The notes under the pieces are model-generated. The model worked only from the letters and a program-made list of their open reading frames with translations. It was not told the DNA's origin and searched no databases. Position numbers and translations under genes: made by a program. Source: CAWAMR01 sp963783095 (GTDB lineage Bacteria > Planctomycetota > Planctomycetia > Gemmatales > Gemmataceae). From it: a stretch of 64,000 bases of DNA. Each line of letters starts with the position of its first letter. The stretch's first letter is position 1. The stretch lies in contig CAWAMR010000018.1 in NCBI GenBank assembly GCA_963783095.1, forward strand, positions 62,001-126,000, given 5' to 3'. This document shows, one piece after another, positions 55,665-64,000 of this stretch.

Positions 55665-56692
55665 GGCAGTGTTGACATTCGCTCAGGCAATTTACGGAAC
55701 CTGCGAAAGGAGGCTTCGTCGGCCGCGAGATTTCGCCGCTTCCTTGATCGTTAAGGGCTTCCCATTGTACGAAAAATATTCCACGCAGTTTCGGCATAGG
55801 TAAAGCTATTTCGCCTCGCCGGATTCCTACGATTGGTTGGCAGCCATGACGGTTGCCTTCAATCATGGAACCGAACACGCGAGGCTTGATACCCATGCTG
55901 CGACGACACGAAATCAGTGATGAGCAATGGAACATTATCAAGGACCACTTGCCGGGCAAGGAAGGCGATCCCGGTGCGACCGCTAAGGATAATCGCCTGT
56001 TCATCAACGCCATCTTTTGGATCGCCAAGACCGGCGCTCCTTGGCGTGATTTGCCGGAACGGTTCGGCCCGTGGAACAGCATGTTTCAGAGATTCAATCG
56101 CTGGTGCAAGAATGGCGTGTTCCCCAAAATCATGGATCTGTTGAAAGATCCCGACGTCGAAGTTTTGATGGTGGATTCCACGGTAATTCGTGCCCATCAG
56201 CATTCCGCAGGTGCCAAGGGCAGCAACGCCGAGGCCGAGTGCCTGGGACGCTCGCGCGGCGGATTCAGCACGAAGATTCACGTTTCGTGCAATGGTGTCG
56301 GCGAGCCTGTGAAGATTCTTCTGACGCCGGGCCAAAATCATGATGTCAAACAAGGACCGGCTCTGCTGGAAGGCAGCGATCCACAGAAAGTTCTCGCCGA
56401 CAAGGGCTATGACAGCGACGAGTTCGTGGCGACGATCGAAGCGAAGGGCGCGGAAGCAGTCATTCCGCCGCGCAGCAATCGCGTCGAACCACGCGAATAC
56501 GACACAGAGACCTATAAGCAACGCAACATCGTGGAGCGGATGATCAATATCATGAAACAGTCCCGCCGAGTGGCAACGCGCTACGAGAAAACGGCACGAA
56601 ATTTTCTGGGATTCGTGGCTTTCACCGCGCTCGTGACGCTGTTAACCTAAACCCAGCCTCTCCAGTTTCACGGCTGGAATGTCAACACTACC
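55665..56692. mobile_element. IS5-family (IS427-like) insertion sequence, about 1028 bp
   Basis: The left end GGCAGTGTTGACATTC (55665-) pairs with the complement of the right end GGTAGTGTTGACATTC (to 56692), one mismatch in sixteen. Flanking TA dinucleotides (55663-55664, 56693-56694) match the short TA target duplication of IS427-like elements. The interior has one uninterrupted transposase gene on the plus strand and a 230-base leader. Confidence 0.85.
55895..56650 (+). CDS. IS5-family transposase, intact
   Basis: About 251 residues from ATG 55895 (MLRRHEISDEQWNIIKDHLP); TTG/ATG starts 10-14 codons earlier are open too. The DDE core is visible: 'EVLMVDSTVIRAHQHSAGAK' (first Asp), 'QKVLADKGYDSDEFVATIEA' (second Asp) and 'QRNIVERMINIMKQSRRVAT' (Glu), with 'VIPPRSNRVEPREYD' as in IS427-like members. 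'FINAIFWIAKTGAPWRDLPE' is the standard N-terminal block. No frameshift, so the element may be active. Confidence 0.92.
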   Translation: MLRRHEISDEQWNIIKDHLPGKEGDPGATAKDNRLFINAIFWIAKTGAPWRDLPERFGPWNSMFQRFNRWCKNGVFPKIMDLLKDPDVEVLMVDSTVIRAHQHSAGAKGSNAEAECLGRSRGGFSTKIHVSCNGVGEPVKILLTPGQNHDVKQGPALLEGSDPQKVLADKGYDSDEFVATIEAKGAEAVIPPRSNRVEPREYDTETYKQRNIVERMINIMKQSRRVATRYEKTARNFLGFVAFTALVTLLT

Positions 56693-57299
56693 TAGCCAGA
56701 TTTGTGGATCAGGAACACGCTTCCGCAGCCGGTCGGCCGCCTTCATCTCGTTCTTGTCAAGTTCGTATTCGCCCGTCTCAATGTCGATGGCGACGAATTT
56801 ATCCTGGTCAGCCGCCGTCAGATGCGGGCGAACTTTGCTCTCGACGAGCGCGTCCCCGCGGCGCGCGAACTCTTCTTTGCTATAGCGGCGTTTGGGAGCG
56901 GCCATAAGTATCCTCCGATTCGCAAGCGGAAGTGTATTATACCAAGAAGGTCGCCGCGCGGGCGAAGAACGAGCACCTGGGTTTCGTCCGATGTCTCTTT
57001 TATCCCATCGGACGTGAAAGGGATCTTGAAGAAACACGCTGATTGAAGGGGCGAACATCTTGCCCATCATCTCACAAAACAGATCGCAGTTGACTTTTTT
57101 TCACTATTTTCGCCAGCCGACCTTTTCTCTGAAATCAGTATAGTATACAATTGATTAGTTATGGGCGTTTTGCCCGAGTCGGCCCAGGTGATGCGTTGAA
57201 AGTTCCGAGTTTCAAAGACCTCAATTTAATCTCAACACCTTCGGAGAATTTCTCCCTTATCGCTCATTCTGGGCGGCTTTGCAATCATGTGTAGGGTTA

Positions 57300-57575
57300 A
57301 GGCCACAGGCGAGCGTCGCGGCGTAAGCGCGACGTGGCTACCAGTGCCGGTACGCTCGCTTTTTTCTCTGAGTCGAACTTGTTGACAGCGGATCTGCGCA
57401 CCGGCGGTGGCAGCCACGTCGCGCTTACGCCGCGACGCTCGCCTGTGGCCTTAACACGACAACTGGTAGGGCGGGTCGAGGCTTTGCGAGGCCCGCCGTC
57501 GAGGCTTTGCGAGGCCCGCCTTGGACAGCTCTCGGCTCACGGCGGGCCTCGCAAAGCCTCGACCCGCCCTACAGC
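57300..57575. repeat. Family B palindrome followed by family A cluster
   Basis: A family B element (arms about 57302-57335 and 57413-57446, enclosing the same CTGAGTCGAACTTGTTGACA-like interior as at 15.9 kb) is followed by a family A cluster: forward copies near 57471 and 57503 and an inverted copy near 57540-57573. Both families therefore stack in one gap. No gene is seen from 57,071 to 57,625; the AT-rich part before 57,160 may hold a promoter. Confidence 0.85.
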
Positions 57576-57625
57576 ATGATCGGCCCAACGACTAACCTCA
57601 CTTTTCCGAAAAAGGAGAATCACCC

Positions 57626-58471
57626 ATGACTACTGCAACAACGGTTCGCACTCCCTGTCGAAATCGGGAACTAACTTCGACGCAATGCGCTGCCCTCGAT
57701 CAACTGATTTTGGGCAAGAGTGACCGCGAAACGGCCGAAGCGATCGGCGTCCATCGCGTGACGGTGACGCGTCGGCGCTTGCACGATCAACTGTTCCGGG
57801 CACAATTCAAGCGGCTCAAGCTGGAAATCATGACCGGATCGGTCAATCGATTGCGTACGCTGGTGCCAAAGGCCCTGGATTGTCTGGCGCATCACCTCAA
57901 TCCGCGCAGCGATTTCTGCATGAAGGCGGTGGCCCAAGTCTATGCACTGGTAAAAGCCGGCGGGCTCAGTCAGGAATATCTCGATGGCCCCGAAGTCGGT
58001 GCCGACGAATACTACGAAGTCGTATATGACGACGATCCGAAAGTCGATGAGAACGACGACTCTCAAGAGAAAACAAAAGTTGCAGCGAACCAGCAGGTCT
58101 CGGAGCCGGCCCCAGCGGTGCCGAAAGATGAACCGCCCAAGGAGATAGCCAAGCAACCCGAAGAGGAAGTAAAGCCGATTCAGGTCTCGTCCCCAGCGAA
58201 TCTCTCCGCCGTGCCCCAGCCGGCTCCGCCAGTGGCCCAGATCGAGGAGCCAAGAAAGCAGACCAGCGAACCATCGGTCCAGACATCGGTCCCGTCTCAA
58301 CTCGGTGTTTCGGAGAATTGCCAAGCTCCCCGCGAAACGAAAGAGCCAAACGCTGGTGCCACGACGGACCCACCGGAGAAGGATCGCCAGTTCGACGCCA
58401 ATAACCCCGGTGCTGATCGCAACTGGCCGCGACTCATAACCGAGTTGAAAAAGATCGGTGAGCGTTACTGA
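57626..58471 (+). CDS. HTH protein with long acidic Pro-rich tail
   Basis: A 281-residue protein from ATG 57626 (AAAGGAG upstream). Residues 20-65 form a helix-turn-helix: 'LDQLILGKSDRETAEAIGVH', 'RVTVTRRRLHDQLFRAQF'. Such a domain resembles phage terminase small subunits or transposase N-termini. Residues 65-115 are helical. The rest is a disordered tail rich in Glu, Pro, Lys and Gln (EEEVKPIQVSSPANLSAVPQ), ending 'NWPRLITELKKIGERY'. It is a probable DNA-binding protein. No frameshift. It stands alone among repeats, with no phage genes around. Confidence 0.65.
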   Translation: MTTATTVRTPCRNRELTSTQCAALDQLILGKSDRETAEAIGVHRVTVTRRRLHDQLFRAQFKRLKLEIMTGSVNRLRTLVPKALDCLAHHLNPRSDFCMKAVAQVYALVKAGGLSQEYLDGPEVGADEYYEVVYDDDPKVDENDDSQEKTKVAANQQVSEPAPAVPKDEPPKEIAKQPEEEVKPIQVSSPANLSAVPQPAPPVAQIEEPRKQTSEPSVQTSVPSQLGVSENCQAPRETKEPNAGATTDPPEKDRQFDANNPGADRNWPRLITELKKIGERY

Positions 58472-58479
58472 CGTGGGAA

Positions 58480-59360
58480 CCCAATGTTACAAATTGCTAC
58501 AAAAAATTGCGCTTGCGGATTTGAGCCGTACTACTCACGCGGAGCGTGAGGATTGTCCCCAATGCACCCCAACGGGGTGCGCTAACAAAGCCCAGGGTAC
58601 TGAGCGCAAGTTTCGATCGTTGAAAGCGTCCGAAAGGACGATGGGAGCCCGCAGCGCAAGCAAGGGAACGAGCTCCGGCGATGTCGCAGTTCCACCTTGC
58701 TTGCGCAGCGGGCTCCCAATACCTTGACGCCCTGGCTACTTCGACTCTGTAAATCAGCGAAGTTCGCCCAGGGTGCTCGCTTGCGCTCGTACCCTGGGCT
58801 TTGTTCAGCGCACCCCGTTGGGGTGCCCGGACCGTAACGCGCTCGCCGAAAAAGTTAGGGGAGCCGTAAGCGGCAATGTTACAGATTGCTACAAAAAATG
58901 GATTCTGCGGTCGTGTAGCCGTACTCCTCACGCTTCGCGCGAAGACTTTCTTCACGCGGAGCGTGAAGAGTACAGCTGGCTTTTGCCAGCCGTAAGCGGC
59001 AATGTTACAGATTGCTACAAAAAATGGATATTGCGGTCGTGTAGCCGTACTCCTCACGCTCCGCGTGAGGACATTCTTCACGCGGAGCGCGAAGAGTACA
59101 GCTGGCTTTTGCCAGCCGTTAGCGGCAATGTTACAAATTGCTACAAAAAATTGGGTTTTGCGGTCGTGTAGCTGTACTCCTCACGCTCCTCGTGAGGAAG
59201 TTCGTCACGCGGAGCGTGAAGAGTACAGCTGGCTTTTGCCGGCTGGAAGCCGCAATGTTACAAATTGCTACAAAAAAATGGAGTTTGCCCTGGCGATTTC
59301 GATGTTCAATAAGGCGGAAGAGAACCCAATGTTACAAATTGCTACAAATTGCTGCAAGGC
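58480..59360. repeat. Composite tandem repeat array, about 0.9 kb
   Basis: Six copies of a core AATGTTACAAATTGCTACAA (variants with GATT) occur near 58483, 58877, 59001, 59126, 59253 and 59328. The four from 58877 are spaced 124-127 bases. Each of these units also carries a family C palindrome (GTACTCCTCACGCTCCGCGT type) and a short hairpin CTGGCTTTTGCCAG. Between the first and second copies lie a CCCTGG-type pair (about 58585/58800) and a GCAAGC-type pair (about 58650/58700). No gene is present. Confidence 0.88.
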
Positions 59361-59416
59361 GATCATTTTCCGGTTGAGGGTTTGAAATCGGTATCCCGGA
59401 ACGCTACCATCCCTCC

Positions 59417-60115
59417 ATGAAGGCCTCACTCACCGCACAGGACCGGGCACAGCGCAGCACGCTGGCCGCTCTTGCGATACTCTATCCCGATGCTCACTGT
59501 GCCCTCAATCACGATGGGCCGTTGCAACTCCTCGTTGCCACGATTTTGTCTGCGCAGTGTACCGATGTCCGCGTCAACATCGTGACGCCGGCACTCTTTC
59601 AACGCTTCCCGACCGCACGAGATTACGCGGAAGCTGATTTGTCGGAAATTGAAGATTACATTCGATCCACGGGCTTTTTTCGCAACAAGGCCGCCAACAT
59701 TCGCGAATGTTGCCGGGCCATGCTGGCCCACCACGCCGGCAAAGTCCCCGCAACTTTGAAAGAGCTTGTCAAACTGCCCGGCATTGGCCGGAAGACCGCG
59801 AATGTCATTCTGGGCGATGCCTTTGGCGTTCCCGGCATCACGGTGGATACACATGTGGGTCGGCTCAGCCGCCGGCTCGGGCTGACGCGACACGAGGATC
59901 CGGTGAAAGTCGAGTTCGCGTTAATGAAACTGATACCTCAAAAAGAATGGACCGTGTTCAGTCACCGGCTCATCTTTCATGGCCGGCGAGTCTGTCACTC
60001 CCGAAAACCGGATTGCGGGAACTGTGCGATGGCAGGCTTTTGCCCCAAGATAGGAGTCAAGCAATCGGCAACTCCGCCGGGCGACAAAGCATCCACTCAT
60101 CTTCAAGAATCATGA
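59417..60115 (+). CDS. nth: Endonuclease III
   Basis: A 232-residue DNA glycosylase/AP lyase for oxidised pyrimidines. 'LVATILSAQCTDVRVNIVTP' is the N-terminal block. 'LVKLPGIGRKTANVILGDAF' is the helix-hairpin-helix with the catalytic Lys, 'ITVDTHVGRLSRRLGL' holds the catalytic Asp, and 'CHSRKPDCGNCAMAGFC' is the 4Fe-4S cluster (C-x6-C-x2-C-x5-C). ATG 59417 gives the standard N-terminus. The stop TGA overlaps the pepT start (ATGA), coupling the two. Confidence 0.95.
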   Translation: MKASLTAQDRAQRSTLAALAILYPDAHCALNHDGPLQLLVATILSAQCTDVRVNIVTPALFQRFPTARDYAEADLSEIEDYIRSTGFFRNKAANIRECCRAMLAHHAGKVPATLKELVKLPGIGRKTANVILGDAFGVPGITVDTHVGRLSRRLGLTRHEDPVKVEFALMKLIPQKEWTVFSHRLIFHGRRVCHSRKPDCGNCAMAGFCPKIGVKQSATPPGDKASTHLQES

Positions 60116-61349
60116 CGATACCCACCCCAAACTTGCTCGACCGTTTCCTTCGCTACGTTCGCATCGATACCGAAGCGGTAGAAGGCTCATCAACCTATCC
60201 GAGTTCTCCCGGGCAACTCGAACTCGGACGAATGCTCCTGCGCGAATTGCAGGAGATGGGCATCAAAGACGCCGGGCAAAGCTCATCCGGCATCGTGACC
60301 GGAACGATTCCCGCAACCGTTCCCAAGAAAATCCCGGTCATCGCCTGGATGGCCCATCTCGATACATCCCCCGAGACGACCGGCAAGAATGTCAGGCCGA
60401 TCGTTCACCCCAGCTACGACGGAAAAGATATCGTTCTTCCCGGCAATCCCAGCAAGGTCTTGAAGCCGGCAGACAATCCCGACCTCCAGAAATGCATCGG
60501 CAAGACCGTTATCACGACCGATGGCACCACGTTGCTCGGCGGCGACAACAAGGCAGGTGTCGCGGTCATCATGGAGACGACGGAATATCTTCTGAAGCAT
60601 CCGGAGATCCCGCATGGCGACATTCGAGTCTGCTTCACCTGCGATGAAGAAATCGGCCACGGCGTCGATCACGTCGATATCCCTGCTCTCGGCGCAAGCG
60701 TCGGCTACACTCTAGACGGCGGCGGTGAAGGCGAGATCGAGGGTGAAACCTTTTCCGCCGACAAGGCCGTCGTCACGATCACGGGTGTGAATATTCACCC
60801 ATCGATCGCCAAGGGAAAGATGGTCAACGCCGTTCGACTTGCGGGCATGTTTCTGGAAAGGCTTCCCCATCTGAAATTGACGCCGGAGACAACGCAGGAT
60901 CGCGAGGGATTTCTTCATCCCTATCGCATCGACGGTGGTGTCGGCCAGGTGACGATACATTTCCTCTTGCGCGACTTCATCACCGGCAAGCTGGCCGAAC
61001 AGGCAGAATTGCTTCGACAAATCGGGCATCTGATCGAATTGGAATACCCGCAAGCGAAGGTGCTGGTGGCGGTCTCGCCCCAGTATCGCAACATGGCGGA
61101 TGGGTTACGACACGAGCGCGCGCGGTCGCCTACGCCAAGGAAGCGATGGAGCGAGCCGGCCTGAAGCCGACCATCGGGATCATCCGCGGTGGTACGGACG
61201 GCTCGCAACTGACGGCCAAGGGTCTGCCGACGCCGAATCTTTCCACCGCGGAACACCACATTCATTCGCCCCTGGAATGGACCTGCCTGGAAGAGATGCA
61301 ATCGGCCGTGCGGGTTCTTGTCGAGTTGGGGAAACGATGGGCCGAATAG
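60112..61349 (+). CDS. pepT: Peptidase T (tripeptidase; one frameshift)
   Basis: M20-family zinc aminopeptidase for tripeptides, about 412 residues, the standard length. Metal ligands: His/Asp in 'PVIAWMAHLDTSPETTGKNV', Asp in 'TLLGGDNKAGVAVIMETTEY', Glu-Glu in 'VCFTCDEEIGHGVDHVD', and the late His in 'STAEHHIHSPLEWTCLEEM'. A shift near 61,115 separates 'YRNMADGLRHE' from 'AVAYAKEAMERAGLKPTIGI'. ATG 60112 lies within the nth stop. Cytoplasmic; role in peptide breakdown. Confidence 0.93.
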
Positions 61350-61359
61350 AGAAGAGTGG

Positions 61360-61650
61360 CCAGTGATTAGTGGTTAGTGGTCAGAGAATGCCAAGACATG
61401 TAGCCTTTGAGTAATAGAGTCTTTCTTCGTGTTTTTTGCGTGCTGCGCAGAATCTTACGTAGGGCGGGTCGAGGCATTGCGAGGCCCGCCGGTACTTACG
61501 TAGGGCGGGTCGAGGCTTTGCGAGGCCCGCCGGTACTGCAATGGCGCTTTGCCGATTCACGGCGGGCCTCGCAAAGCCTCGACCCGCCCTACAGTACGGT
61601 TGTGGGCAAAGCCCGCTTTAGGTCTTGCTGACCACTAACCACTGACCACT
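61360..61650. repeat. Family A cluster framed by TGGTCAG repeats
   Basis: Outer repeats GTGATTAGTGGTTAGTGGTC (about 61362) and CTGACCACTAACCACTGACC (about 61628) enclose two forward family A units (about 61459 and 61499) and one inverted unit (about 61559-61592). The first forward copy has GAGGCATTG where others have GAGGCTTTG. It occupies the whole gap between pepT and the MoxR gene. Confidence 0.85.
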
Positions 61651-61668
61651 CATTCGTGGGGTTTCTGC

Positions 61669-62691
61669 ATGCCAGCGCCGAACAATCTTGCCGTCGATGA
61701 AGCGGACCTCCAGGCTGCCGAACGGCTCACCCACATCTACGAAAAGATGACCTCCCAACTGAGCCGGGTCATCGTCGGTCAACAGGATGTTCTCAAGCAA
61801 ATCCTGATTGCCTTATTTTGTCAGGGACATTGCATCCTTGAGGGTGTTCCAGGATTGGCCAAGACCCTGATGATTTCGACGATCGCGCAACTGCTGTCGC
61901 TAAGCTTCAAACGAATTCAGTTTACTCCCGATCTCATGCCTTCGGATATCACCGGCTACGAAGTTCTCGAAGAAGAAGAGGGCACGAACAAGAGGCGAAT
62001 GAAGTTCATCAAGGGACCGATTTTCGGCAACATGATCCTTGGCGACGAAATCAACCGCACACCCCCAAAAACCCAGGCCGCTCTCTTGCAGGCCATGCAA
62101 GAGTATAAGGTAACGATCGCAGGCACGGATTTTCAGTTGGAACGGCCATTCCTGGTGCTGGGCACTCAGAACCCCATCGAACAGGAAGGAACGTATCCAC
62201 TGCCGGAAGCACAACTGGACCGCTTCATGTTCAAGATCGTTGTCGGCTACCCCAGCTACGAGGAAGAGATTCAAATCGCAGAATCGACTACTTCCGGAGA
62301 TACACCGAAACTGACGCCGGTCCTGGACAAGCCGACCATCGTCGCCATGCAGAAAGTGGTTCGCAAAGTTTTGATCGGTCGAACCGTGATCGCCTATGCG
62401 GTGAAACTGGTTCGCGCGCACTCGACCTGCGGGCGATGAGTCCCCCGACTTTGTGAAGAAGTATTTGACCTGGGGCGCGGGGCCTCGCGCGTGTCAGGCG
62501 ATCCTGCTTGGAGCAAAGGCTCACGCCATGCTCGATGGCAGAGTTCACGTCTCGACGGAAGATATTCGAGCGGTTGCGCCCCGGTGCTTCGACATCGATT
62601 GGCAACCAGTTTTCGCGCGGAGAGCGATGGGGTAAACGCGGACCATGTTGTTGAGAAGTTATTTGAAGTCGTGCGCGAACCAATCAAGTGA
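61669..62691 (+). CDS. MoxR-family AAA ATPase (two frameshifts)
   Basis: About 340 residues. Walker A is 'CILEGVPGLAKTLMISTIAQ', Walker B 'FGNMILGDEINRTPPKTQAA', sensor 1 'FLVLGTQNPIEQEGTYPLPE' and sensor 2 'AQLDRFMFKIVVGYPSYEEE'. The C-terminal lid follows after shifts near 62,440 ('SPDFVKKYLTWGAGPRACQA') and 62,580. MoxR ATPases are chaperones that activate other proteins by inserting cofactors or metals and usually precede DUF58 and von Willebrand-type genes. Here a DUF11 protein follows instead. Partner unknown. Confidence 0.88.
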
Positions 62692-62908
62692 CTGAATTCA
62701 AATGCAAAAATCTTCCAGAAAAACCGCTTGACCTACACCGAATTGCCGATATAAGCGGTGACTCCCATATTTTGAGAAAAAGCTCACAATTGTCGTGGGC
62801 ACTGGGGATCTTGTGACGAGATCGTCGCGGTAGCTGCATGCTACTCGTTGGCGTGCGTTGCATGGGGGAGCGGGGATGTTTAGGAACTCATGAGGGGGAG
62901 GAGCAGGG

Positions 62909-64000
62909 ATGCGAAGATTGTATCTCCTGGCCGGCCTGGCCATTTTAGGGGCAATCGGCCTGGTCGGGTGGGCGACCCTCGGTACGGCGCAGCCAAGTAG
63001 CCCGCCACCGGACAGTCCGCCGGCAGCTGTTGGGTCGGGAATGATCGATCCAATACCGGTAGCACCGGCAAAAACCAAGGACAAAGCACCGTCGACCGGT
63101 TTCGCAGCCCAGCGCGATTCGGGGCAGGCCCCGGAATCGTTGCCGCGAACCCGGCCCATTCCTGTTCGGAGATCGGCTTCCCAGTCGGTCAACGATCCTC
63201 TCATCGAGAAGATTATCCCTGTGGATGATCCAAAGCCGACGGATTCGAGCCTGCTCGTGCCGATGCCGCCGGATCGGAAAGATCCGAACGAACCGTTGAA
63301 GGTGGCGATTCCGGATGAGAAGCCCATTACAGTGGCTCCCCCCGCCGAACAGCGTCATCACAATATCAATGCACCGATAAGCAGTACCAGGCAAGAACCT
63401 TCGGTTAGTCTGGAATGGATCGGACAGGCCGCTATCAAAGTCGGCATGCCGGTCGACTATACATTGATCGTAAAAAACACCGGTACGAGCCCGGTGCAAA
63501 GAGTCGTCGTTCAGGTCCGCGTGCCGCAGCCGGTAAATATTGTCAGTGTCGAACCCAAGGCGGAAGGCGCTGATGGCGTACTCATGTGGGATCTGGGTAC
63601 TCTTCTGGCCAAACAAGATCGCCGGCTGCAACTCAAACTCCTGTCGCCCCATCGCGGCGACATGGCCTGCCAGGCCTGGGTAACTTTCACGGGATCATCG
63701 GTGATGCGGATGTTGGTTCGCGAACCGAAATTGCTGGTGAAGGTAACGATGCCCAAGGAAATCCTGGTCGGCGACGCCTCGAATATCGTCATGACGATCA
63801 GCAATCCCGGCGATCATCCTGCCGACAAAGTGAAGATCACCGCGACTCTGGGCGAAGGGTTGGAGAGCGTTCGCGGCAACAAACTCAATTACGACATCGG
63901 CCTGCTGGCAGCGGGGGAAACGCGAACATTGCAATTCCCATTCGTCTCCAAGTCGGCCGGCGAGCAGCATTGCGAAGCCTTTGTCGAGGGCGATGGCGGA
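62909..64000 (+). CDS. Exported DUF11-repeat protein, N-terminal part
   Basis: Open from ATG 62909 (GGGGGAGGAGCAGG upstream) to the end of the window. Residues 1-28 (MRRLYLLAGLAILGAIGLVG) are a signal peptide or anchor, then about 130 Pro/Ser-rich residues. From about residue 165 come DUF11/CARD-like repeats with the usual 'VGMPVDYTLIVKNTGTSPVQ', 'VVVQVRVPQPVNIVSVEPKA' and 'LVGDASNIVMTISNPGDHPA'. Such repeats form immunoglobulin-like beta-sandwiches in large envelope proteins of planctomycetes. Probably extracytoplasmic; binding partner unknown. Confidence 0.82.
   Translation, partial: MRRLYLLAGLAILGAIGLVGWATLGTAQPSSPPPDSPPAAVGSGMIDPIPVAPAKTKDKAPSTGFAAQRDSGQAPESLPRTRPIPVRRSASQSVNDPLIEKIIPVDDPKPTDSSLLVPMPPDRKDPNEPLKVAIPDEKPITVAPPAEQRHHNINAPISSTRQEPSVSLEWIGQAAIKVGMPVDYTLIVKNTGTSPVQRVVVQVRVPQPVNIVSVEPKAEGADGVLMWDLGTLLAKQDRRLQLKLLSPHRGDMACQAWVTFTGSSVMRMLVREPKLLVKVTMPKEILVGDASNIVMTISNPGDHPADKVKITATLGEGLESVRGNKLNYDIGLLAAGETRTLQFPFVSKSAGEQHCEAFVEGDGG

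Larger units (their letters stand above)
55577..56905 (-). pseudogene. Small conserved protein gene interrupted by an IS5-type element
   Basis: ATG 56905 follows GGAGGATACTT and opens MAAPKRRYSKEEFARRGDAL, 'HLTAADQDKFVAIDIETGEY', 'ELDKNEMKAADRLRKRVPDP', 'QIWL', reaching the element at 56692. Joining across the TA target, the codons continue in frame as 'VHVTLGYLHRFGGHQ' from 55664 downwards, which fits the usual end of this family (...IWLVRVGY..vHRFG). About 90-100 residues in the intact form. The family is frequent in planctomycetes and cyanobacteria and has no known function; its Glu/Asp-rich middle resembles small toxin-antitoxin partners. Here the last 25 or so residues are lost. Confidence 0.65.

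Noticed and set aside
57626..58471. Terminase small subunit of a prophage
   Set aside because: No large terminase, portal, capsid or integrase gene is nearby; only the helix-turn-helix resembles that family.
58877..59360. Regularly spaced repeats taken as a CRISPR array
   Set aside because: Units are about 125 bases, mostly palindromic and nearly identical throughout, with no short repeats plus unique spacers and no cas genes.

Overview
The window looks like part of a Planctomycetota genome, most likely Gemmatales/Gemmataceae. The reasons are an ECF sigma factor coupled to a Ser/Thr kinase with TPR repeats, an MJ0042-type zinc-ribbon membrane protein, PQQ-like propellers, a Uma2 nuclease, a hopanoid cluster, 2-oxoacid:ferredoxin oxidoreductase, and gaps packed with palindromic repeats. 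This is inferred from gene content only; no rRNA, tRNA or CRISPR was seen.

Layout. 0-10 kb: tail of a PQQ-like protein, a site-2 protease, sigma factor plus kinase, a secreted PQQ/EF-hand protein and two zinc-ribbon membrane proteins. 10-14.5 kb (minus): a RyR-domain protein and the hopanoid genes shc, hpnH and hpnG, which overlap one another. 14.5-24 kb (minus): a DHDPS-like aldolase, a toxin-antitoxin pair, and glycolate oxidase glcD/glcE/glcF interrupted by a Uma2 gene and headed by a sulfite-oxidase-like enzyme and an apparently inactive hydrolase. 24-27.6 kb: a repeat-rich kilobase, then a likely defence cluster (AbiJ-NTD4/HEPN, DUF4145, TIR-like plus small partner). 28-41.5 kb: thioredoxin, methyltransferase, phosphoesterase, two CBS proteins bracketing korA/korB, a C26-type amidotransferase without its cysteine, a CoA-transferase whose two subunits are separated by ABC-transporter genes, and more repeats. 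41.7-48.8 kb (minus): a TPR gene and then a compact eight-gene operon, the most interesting part of the window. It encodes an unknown protein, an XRE regulator, an ImmA/IrrE protease with a chagasin-like tail, a papain-like protease, a thymidylate-synthase-like enzyme, a 5-hmdU-kinase/aGPT-PPlase-type domain fused to MazG, a phosphopantetheinyl transferase, and a membrane-anchored dCTP-deaminase-like protein without the catalytic Glu. 49-64 kb: a phosphoesterase, an Asp-rich protein, a ceramidase-like gene split by an ISKra4-type element, a Rieske oxygenase, RarD, an IS5-type element splitting a small gene, a tandem repeat array, nth-pepT, MoxR and the start of a DUF11 protein.

Many genes carry one-base frameshifts with otherwise well-preserved protein sequence on both sides. 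They are densest at 31-39 kb (korA alone has about fifteen or more) and nearly absent at 22-28 kb and 40-46 kb. The simplest reading is uneven indel error in the sequence rather than mass gene decay. Such genes are annotated as single CDSs with the shift sites noted. The two IS-interrupted genes are real disruptions, supported by terminal inverted repeats and target duplications.
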